From the NCBI GenBank assembly GCA_034436045.1, contig DAOTVZ010000118.1, positions 1-8,209 on the forward strand: DNA of 8,209 bases. Direction: 5' to 3'. The notes beneath the pieces were generated by a model. The model was not told the DNA's origin. It saw nothing but the letters and a program-made list of their open reading frames with translations, and made no database searches. Of this stretch, positions 1-4,488 are shown piece after piece (position 1 is the first letter of the stretch; each line of letters starts with the position of its first letter). The stretch is from H111-94 sp034436045. Its GTDB lineage: Bacteria; Chloroflexota; Ktedonobacteria; Ktedonobacterales; Ktedonobacteraceae. The position numbers and the translations under genes are program-made.

Positions 1-1
1 T

Positions 2-865
2 GAGGACATGAGCAGCGTGCGCTTTGTGCAGGAATACACTTCTGGCGTGCCAGCCGAGCAGCAGGCTCTCTTGAGCGATGTGATCGAGGTCTATGCGAAG
101 AGCGTCGCGCGCGTGGAGTTCAGCAACCTGCAAGACCTGGGCCAGAACGTCTGGCATATCACCAACAAGAACTCGCGTCACAGCAGTGATGGTAGCGTCA
201 CCTTCGTGATTGCCGACCTGGGCAGCAAGCTGATGTTGGAGACGATTGGCGCGGGCCTGGTGGGCAATGGCAGCGCGGGTGAACTCGTGGGCGTCTTCTT
301 CACCGATCACGATCAGCGCTTCTCCATTGAGAGCCTTTCGCTACACGACGCGCTCTCGACCAACGCCGAGACGCTGGTCAAGGGCGTGCTGACCGACGAG
401 TCGCGTGTTGAGTTTGATGGCATGATTCGCATCAAACCCGGCGCGCAGCAGACGGCCTCGTTCCTCTCCGCGCACGGTCTTCTGCTCAGCAAGAAGGCAC
501 GTGCCGAACTGATCCCCGGCCTGGAGATCGCCGCCAACGAGGTTAGCGCCAGTCATGGTGCCACCACTGGCCAGATCGACGAGGAGCAGTTGTTCTACCT
601 GATGGTGCGTGGCATTCCGAAGGAAGAGGCCGAGCGTATCATCGTGCAGGGCTTCTTCGAGCCGGTGCTACAGCGCATTCCGTTGGAGAACCTGCGCGTG
701 CGTCTGCGCCGCAGCATCGTGCGCCGCATGCGTGGTGCCTATGAAACCGAGGCCGATACCTGGGTTGACGCACAGGAGCGCTGGGAGATCGAGGGTGTAG
801 ATGAGGGTGCCATTCATCTCGACGGCAACCCGAAAGATGACGAAATCAAACTGATGGAGTATTAG
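2..865 (+). CDS. sufD: SufD, Fe-S cluster assembly protein (5' partial, C-terminal part)
   Basis: This is the C-terminal part of SufD, a subunit of the cytosolic SufBCD scaffold that builds Fe-S clusters. The reading frame is open to the window edge, so the gene starts upstream. The ATG at position 8 is probably internal, because SufD proteins usually exceed 400 residues and the visible part begins inside the beta-helix core. Counting from that ATG there are 285 residues. The SufB/SufD signature lies near residues 181-225: SHGATTG with His183, then IDEEQLFYLMVRGIP, then a segment with GFFEPVL. The conserved His in this place is known in the family to be needed for cluster assembly. The last 50 or so residues are a charged, acidic extension. 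sufS follows after 139 bp. SufB is the main alternative, but the C-terminal motif wording and the position before sufS favour SufD. Confidence 0.88.
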   Translation, partial: EDMSSVRFVQEYTSGVPAEQQALLSDVIEVYAKSVARVEFSNLQDLGQNVWHITNKNSRHSSDGSVTFVIADLGSKLMLETIGAGLVGNGSAGELVGVFFTDHDQRFSIESLSLHDALSTNAETLVKGVLTDESRVEFDGMIRIKPGAQQTASFLSAHGLLLSKKARAELIPGLEIAANEVSASHGATTGQIDEEQLFYLMVRGIPKEEAERIIVQGFFEPVLQRIPLENLRVRLRRSIVRRMRGAYETEADTWVDAQERWEIEGVDEGAIHLDGNPKDDEIKLMEY

Positions 866-893
866 CCTCATCACCTGGGCGACCCTCGATTTT

Positions 894-943
894 CGTAGGG
901 ACGAGATTTATCGTGCGTGGGCAAGATAAATCTCGTCCCTACG
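894..943. repeat. Perfect 19-bp inverted repeat (CGTAGGG-family palindrome)
   Basis: The left arm at 894-912 (starting CGTAGGGACGAG) and the right arm at 925-943 (ending CTCGTCCCTACG) are exact reverse complements over 19 bp, with a 12-nt loop. The element fills the middle of the sufD-sufS gap. No T-run follows the right arm, so it is not a textbook intrinsic terminator, although such a strong hairpin could still slow transcription or protect mRNA ends. Its left arm resembles those of the elements at 2284 and in the array at 3551-3953, which suggests one dispersed palindrome family. Confidence 0.85.
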
Positions 944-1004
944 GGATAATGAATGTGCGTAATTTCGTTTCTAGCGGCCTTTTCCTATAGAGGATGAATG
1001 GTTT

Positions 1005-2273
1005 ATGACAATAGCAGAACAGAGCAGGGATGCACGGACGCCCGCTGCTCGCACCGTAGAGGAGATTCGCCGAGACTTTCCTATTCTGGCGCGCCAGGTA
1101 CATGGCAAGCCGCTGGTCTATCTGGATAGCACGGCCAGCTCGCAGAAGCCGCAGTCCGTCATCGACGCCATGACCCATTACTACCAGACCTATCATGCTA
1201 ATGTGCATCGTGGCGTCTACGAGATCAGCGAAGAGGCGACGGCGGCAATGGAGAAGGCGCGTGTCAAAGTCGCACGTTTCATCAACGCCCGCCATAGCAA
1301 GCAGATTATCTTCACGCGCAACACCAGCGAGAGCATCAACCTGGTGGCCTATAGCTGGGGCAGTGCCAATATCAAAGCGGGCGATCTGATCGTGCTGACC
1401 GAAATGGAGCATCACAGCAACCTGGTTCCCTGGCAGTTGCTGGCCCAGCGCACAGGCGCGCGCCTGGAATTTATTCCCGTCAGCAATGATGGTCTGCTGC
1501 AACTGGATGTCTATGCGCAATTGCTTCAGCAGCAGCCGAAGCTGGTGGCCTTTACGCATATGTCCAATGTACTGGGCACGATCAATCCGGCACGGGAGAT
1601 GATTGCGCAAGCGCACGCCGCCGGAGCCATTGTACTGCTCGATGCGGCGCAGAGCGTGCCGCATCTACCCATCGATGTGCAGGCGCTGGAGGCCGATTTT
1701 GTCTGCTTTAGCGGTCACAAGATGCTCGGCCCCACCGGCATCGGTGTTCTCTACGGCAAACGCGACCTCTTAGAAGCCATGCCCCCCTTCATGGGCGGCG
1801 GCGACATGATTCGCACCGTCAAGCTGCGTGAGTCCACCTGGAACGATCTGCCCTGGAAGTTCGAGGCCGGTACGCCCGCCATCGCCGAGGCCGTTGGCCT
1901 GGGCGCTGCCGTCGATTATCTCAGCACGCTCGGTATGGAGAACGTGCAGCATCACGAGCAAGAACTGACCGCGTATGCGATAGAGCGCCTGAGCAGCGTG
2001 CCTCACCTGACCATTTATGGCCCACCGGCACATCAGCGTGGCGGCGTCATCTCCTTCACACTCGGCGATATTCATCCGCACGACCTGGCCTCTATTCTCG
2101 ATCAGGAAGTGGGGGTTGCCATTCGCGCCGGTCATCACTGTGCCCAGCCCTTGATGGAACGCTTCGGCCTATCCGCGACTGCTCGCGCCAGCTTTTACGT
2201 GTATACTATGAAAGAAGAGATCGATACGCTGGTACGTGGCCTGGAGCGCGCACTGGAGATTTTTAGTCTATGA
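1005..2273 (+). CDS. sufS: SufS, type II cysteine desulfurase
   Basis: This PLP enzyme takes sulfur from cysteine, releases alanine and holds the sulfur as a persulfide for the SUF scaffold; it acts in the cytosol. The 422 residues are normal for the family plus a short N-terminal extension of about 20 residues. Visible motifs are EHHSNLVPW (135-143, with the PLP-stacking His), LLDAAQS (D213 and Q216, cofactor ring contacts), SGHK with the Schiff-base lysine K239, and RAGHHCAQP with the persulfide cysteine C379. The C-terminal ARASFYVYTMKEEID block is also typical. The short loop around C379 and the sufU partner indicate the SufS (type II) class rather than IscS or NifS. The start is the only ATG in frame nearby. 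It has a weak GAGG about 11 nt upstream, somewhat farther than usual. Confidence 0.96.
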   Translation: MTIAEQSRDARTPAARTVEEIRRDFPILARQVHGKPLVYLDSTASSQKPQSVIDAMTHYYQTYHANVHRGVYEISEEATAAMEKARVKVARFINARHSKQIIFTRNTSESINLVAYSWGSANIKAGDLIVLTEMEHHSNLVPWQLLAQRTGARLEFIPVSNDGLLQLDVYAQLLQQQPKLVAFTHMSNVLGTINPAREMIAQAHAAGAIVLLDAAQSVPHLPIDVQALEADFVCFSGHKMLGPTGIGVLYGKRDLLEAMPPFMGGGDMIRTVKLRESTWNDLPWKFEAGTPAIAEAVGLGAAVDYLSTLGMENVQHHEQELTAYAIERLSSVPHLTIYGPPAHQRGGVISFTLGDIHPHDLASILDQEVGVAIRAGHHCAQPLMERFGLSATARASFYVYTMKEEIDTLVRGLERALEIFSL

Positions 2274-2283
2274 TGAGGTAATT

Positions 2284-2334
2284 CGTAGGGATAAGGTTGA
2301 TCGCGCAATGATGCGATCAAATCTTCCCTCTGGG
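2284..2334. repeat. Degenerate CGTAGGG-family palindrome between sufS and sufU
   Basis: This imperfect inverted repeat has an 8-bp perfect stem (TTGATCGC at 2297-2304 with GCGATCAA at 2313-2320, loop of 8 nt) and outer arms AGGGA (2287-2291) and TCCCT (2325-2329). The left arm matches the palindrome after sufD at about 17 of 22 positions and the array core at about 15 of 22, counted by eye from CGTAGGG. It lies wholly in the 94-bp sufS-sufU gap, upstream of the sufU ribosome-binding site, so it would form a hairpin in the intercistronic mRNA if the genes are co-transcribed. Confidence 0.6.
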
Positions 2335-2367
2335 ATCAAACAATCAAGTTCAAGGGGGGCGTGGCCT

Positions 2368-2763
2368 ATGATGGATTATCGAGAATATATATTGGATCAT
2401 TATCGCAACCCGCGCAATTATGGCAAGCTCGAACACCCGGATGTTCACTCGGAGGACTCCAACCCCCTCTGTGGCGATCAACTGGCGATGGATTTGCAGG
2501 TTGAGGGCGACCACGTGACGGCGGTACGCTTCCAGGGGCGCGGCTGCGCCATCAGCCAGGCGACGGCCTCGATGCTCTCGGAGATGATTGAGGGCCATAG
2601 CATCGACGAGGTAGTTGCGCTGGGCAAGGATGATGTGCTGGAGGCGCTGGGTATTCCGCTCAGTCCGGCGCGTATGAAATGTGCCTTCCTCTCGCTGCGC
2701 GTCCTGCATCGAGGACTGGCGATGGCCGGGTTGGAGAAGCCGAAAGATGATGATGAGGAGTAA
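2368..2763 (+). CDS. sufU: SufU, Fe-S cluster assembly sulfur-transfer protein
   Basis: This small cytosolic protein accepts sulfur from SufS, normally as a zinc-bound partner, and passes it to SufBCD. It has 131 residues. The three metal/sulfur cysteines are visible: C35 in NPLCGD, with the conserved D37; C60 in GRGCAISQA; and C105 in ARMKC. Lys before the last Cys is SufU-like, whereas IscU has His there. The distance from C60 to C105 is only 45 residues. Characterised Firmicute and mycobacterial SufU proteins carry an insertion of about 18-20 residues in this interval, so this protein is IscU-like in length there. The frame is open farther upstream (to an ATG at 2236 inside sufS). ATG 2368 is chosen because the purine-rich AAGGGGGG lies 8 nt upstream and MMDYREYILDHYRNP is the normal N-terminus. 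ATG 2371 is an equally possible start. Confidence 0.94.
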   Translation: MMDYREYILDHYRNPRNYGKLEHPDVHSEDSNPLCGDQLAMDLQVEGDHVTAVRFQGRGCAISQATASMLSEMIEGHSIDEVVALGKDDVLEALGIPLSPARMKCAFLSLRVLHRGLAMAGLEKPKDDDEE

Positions 2764-2769
2764 CATACC

Positions 2770-3492
2770 ATGCGCTTAAAGGGAAAGGTTGCCATCATCA
2801 CGGGCGTCAGCCACGCGGGCCAGGCCGGTTTCGCGCTGGCAAAAGCCTTTGCCGCCGAAGGTGTAGACCTGGCGATCAGCGCACGCAACGCCGAACGGGT
2901 ACATGCCCGCGCCCATGAGTTGCGTGCCCAGGGAGCAGCGATGGTCTTACCGATAGCCGCCGATCTAACCACCGAGGAGGGAGCCAAAGACCTGATTGAG
3001 CAGACGCTAGGCACCTATGAACGCATCGACATTCTGGTCAATCTTGCCGGTGGCCTGACCAGATACGGGCCATCCGACGAACTCTCATTGGCCGACTTCG
3101 AGGCCGAGTTGAACAATAATTTGCGCTCGACCTTCCTCTGCACACGTGCCGTCTGGCCCACCATGCGCAAACAGGGCGGCGGCAAGATACTGAATTTCAG
3201 TCGCGCGGGCGGCGTCGAAGGCTCCGGGCCAAATATGCTGGCCTATAATTGTGCTAAAGCGGGCGTTGACGCGTTGACACGCACCTTTGCGAAGGAGGGC
3301 AAAAATCTGAACATTCAGGTGAATGCCATCGGCCCCGGCCTGCTTATTACGCAGAGCAACCTGGAGTCGATGAAACCCACGCCGGAGGAGATCAAGCACA
3401 AGTGGGTTCCGCTAGAGCAATTGGCGGAGGCGGCGCTCTTCCTGCTCACCTCAGATCTCAGCGGCATAATCCTGCCAGTCACGCGCCTATAG
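2770..3492 (+). CDS. Short-chain dehydrogenase/reductase (SDR), atypical motif spacing
   Basis: This is an NAD(P)-dependent oxidoreductase of the SDR family with a Rossmann fold; the substrate is not predictable. It has 240 residues. The N-terminal strand and glycine loop read VAIITGVSHAGQAG (7-20). The loop has two more residues than the classical TGxxxGxG. NLAGG (91-95) replaces the usual NNAG. The active site has YNCAK (Y159, K163), with S144 as the likely catalytic Ser. Ser-Tyr spacing is 15 rather than the usual 13, again suggesting a two-residue loop insertion. NAIGPGLLIT follows near 187. The C-terminus stops at PVTRL and lacks the usual Gly-rich VDGG ending. The gene starts 6 bp after the sufU stop. 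Its ribosome-binding site (GAGGAG, 2755-2760) lies in the last sufU codons, so co-expression with the suf genes is likely. No functional link to Fe-S assembly is evident from the sequence. Confidence 0.9.
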   Translation: MRLKGKVAIITGVSHAGQAGFALAKAFAAEGVDLAISARNAERVHARAHELRAQGAAMVLPIAADLTTEEGAKDLIEQTLGTYERIDILVNLAGGLTRYGPSDELSLADFEAELNNNLRSTFLCTRAVWPTMRKQGGGKILNFSRAGGVEGSGPNMLAYNCAKAGVDALTRTFAKEGKNLNIQVNAIGPGLLITQSNLESMKPTPEEIKHKWVPLEQLAEAALFLLTSDLSGIILPVTRL

Positions 3493-3550
3493 TCTATAAA
3501 TCTCTTCTATTGGTTAAGGAACAGCGTGTAAGAAACAGGTTGTGATAATG

Positions 3551-3953
3551 AATTTGCACAAGAGTCGGCAATGGCCCCATCCCGTAGGGGCGTGATTCAT
3601 CACGCCCTGAGAACGGCGTGGGGGCGAGAAGGGCGTGATAAATTTGCACAAGAGTTGGCGATGGCCCCATCCCGTAGGGGCGTGATTCATCACGCCCTGA
3701 AAAGGGAGCGGCGATACCGCTGGTGAGAATTCATCATCACGCCCTGAGAACGGCGTGGGGGTGAGGAGGGCGTGATGAATCACGCCCCTACGGGAGCGGT
3801 GATGTCGCTGGTGAAAATGCCTCATCACCCCCTGAAAGGGGAGCGGCGGACGAAGAGGGCGTGATAAATTTGCACAAGAGTCGGCAATGGCCCATCCCGT
3901 AGGGGCGTGATTCATCACGCCCTGCTCGCGGCGATACCGCTGGTGAGAGTTCA
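3551..3953. repeat. Nested intergenic palindromic repeat array
   Basis: This block fills most of the gene-free stretch 3493-3994. A 28-bp core with the palindrome GGGCGTGAT/ATCACGCCC occurs four times with no mismatch: direct at 3581-3608, 3671-3698 and 3896-3923, and inverted at 3767-3794. Each direct copy is preceded by a shared 29-30 bp leader starting AATTTGCACAAGAG, giving units of 57-58 bp at 3551, 3641 and 3867. A 41-bp hairpin unit recurs at 3599-3639 and 3736-3776 with two differences. A 26-bp unit starting GCGGCGATACCGCT recurs at 3708-3733 and 3928-3953 with one difference, and a worn copy starts at 3796. This resembles REP/BIME or MITE-type palindromic elements. No transposase is present. 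The 58 bases between the SDR stop and the array show nothing recognisable. Confidence 0.88.
3767..3794 (-). repeat. Inverted copy of the 28-bp palindromic core
   Basis: This copy is the exact reverse complement of the cores at 3581-3608, 3671-3698 and 3896-3923. It can therefore pair over 28 bp with any of them. Pairing with 3671-3698 would enclose a 68-nt loop and make a long cruciform or RNA hairpin. It ends in CCCCTACGGG on the + strand, the complete outer arm that the direct copies lack on their right side. Confidence 0.85.
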
Positions 3954-3965
3954 GAATCGTACCTT

Positions 3966-4001
3966 AATGGTGATCTATGACAGAATGGTGATCTATGACA
4001 G
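3966..4001 (+). promoter_or_regulatory. Duplicated ribosome-binding site and start codon of the Rieske gene
   Basis: The 18-mer AATGGTGATCTATGACAG occurs twice in perfect tandem, at 3966-3983 and 3984-4001. Each copy has GGTGATC, which complements the end of a typical bacterial 16S rRNA 3' tail, followed by ATG 3 nt after GGTGA plus TC. Translation from the first ATG (3977) gives MTEW and stops at TGA 3989-3991, just before the second ATG (3995), the true gene start. The repeat thus makes a four-codon upstream reading frame that could capture or re-deliver ribosomes. That effect is inference; the repeat itself is directly visible. Confidence 0.7.
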
Positions 4002-4318
4002 ATTTTATCAAAGTGGCATCCTACAGTGATATTGAGGAGGGCGGCATGATGCCGCTGGAGGTAGATGGTGAACTGGTCTGTCTGGCGAAAGTCGAGGGCC
4101 ACATCTACGCCTTTACCGACAATTGCACGCACATCAGCGGCCCTCTGAACGAAGGGGAACTGAGCGGTTGCGTACTGACCTGTCCCTGGCACGCGGCCCA
4201 GTTTGATATTCGTACTGGTAAAGTACTGCGTGGCCCCGCCCGCCAGGATATTCTCACCTACCCCGTCAAAGTCGAAGATAACGTCATCTATATTCAGTTG
4301 CCTGATGAGGACGAATAG
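3995..4318 (+). CDS. Rieske [2Fe-2S] ferredoxin
   Basis: This is a small soluble electron carrier with a Rieske-type [2Fe-2S] cluster, 107 residues long, the usual size of dioxygenase-type Rieske ferredoxins. The cluster ligands are complete: C44-T-H46 and C63-P-W-H66, with 16 residues between H46 and C63, plus the flanking PLNEGEL and FDIRTGKV segments. There is no signal peptide or membrane segment, so it is cytosolic and not part of a bc complex. Rieske ferredoxins are often encoded inside suf operons of Actinobacteria and related phyla, which fits the nearby sufDSU. The repeat array separates it from those genes, so it may have its own promoter. It could instead serve an oxygenase or the downstream hydroxylase, but no Rieske oxygenase is present in the window. 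The start at 3995 is the second copy of the duplicated start region. Confidence 0.94.
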   Translation: MTDFIKVASYSDIEEGGMMPLEVDGELVCLAKVEGHIYAFTDNCTHISGPLNEGELSGCVLTCPWHAAQFDIRTGKVLRGPARQDILTYPVKVEDNVIYIQLPDEDE

Positions 4319-4436
4319 CCCGCTACCATAGGCAGGTAACGACCGGCTCACCTTTATGAATCGGATTTGCAGGTAGTGGTAGAGAGCATGAAAGCTTAAC
4401 TTTCTGCACAAAATAAACAACTTTTCGGTGATGGTT

Positions 4437-4447
4437 TCTGGTACACT
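4437..4447 (+). promoter_or_regulatory. Possible extended -10 promoter element upstream of the hydroxylase operon
   Basis: The 170-bp gap between the Rieske gene and the hydroxylase genes contains TCTGGTACACT. It reads as an extended -10 (TG, one base, then TACACT; four of six match TATAAT). No convincing -35 box is visible. The element is 41 bp before the chosen start codon, leaving a short leader with GAGGAG at 4475-4480. A promoter somewhere in this gap is likely because the downstream genes overlap as one operon. This exact site is only a candidate. Confidence 0.25.
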
Positions 4448-4488
4448 GGCTCATATGTCAGGGTTTGTACTCTTGAGGAGCAATGTCT

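Noticed and set aside
8..865. ATG at position 8 as the true start of a short SufD
   Set aside because: The frame is open to the window edge and the protein would begin in the middle of the SufBD core, so an upstream start is far more likely.
894..943. Intrinsic transcription terminator
   Set aside because: The stem is strong but no T-run follows on the + strand, and the sequence belongs to a dispersed repeat family.
939..1664. Long minus-strand open frame antisense to sufS
   Set aside because: It overlaps a clearly coding gene, has no family motifs, and is a by-product of GC-rich codon use.
3514..3918. Minus-strand open frame across the repeat array, encoding repeated peptides
   Set aside because: The repeated peptide comes from the palindromic DNA repeats; there is no recognisable domain or ribosome-binding site. 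An overlapping minus-strand frame at 3788-4420 also runs antisense through the Rieske gene and is rejected likewise.
3551..3953. CRISPR array (28-bp exact repeats)
   Set aside because: Repeat spacing is irregular, one copy is inverted, the intervening stretches are themselves repeated, and no cas gene is present.
3493..3994. Remnant insertion sequence or degraded transposase gene
   Set aside because: No transposase-like peptide is visible in any frame; the block consists of short repeats and hairpins.
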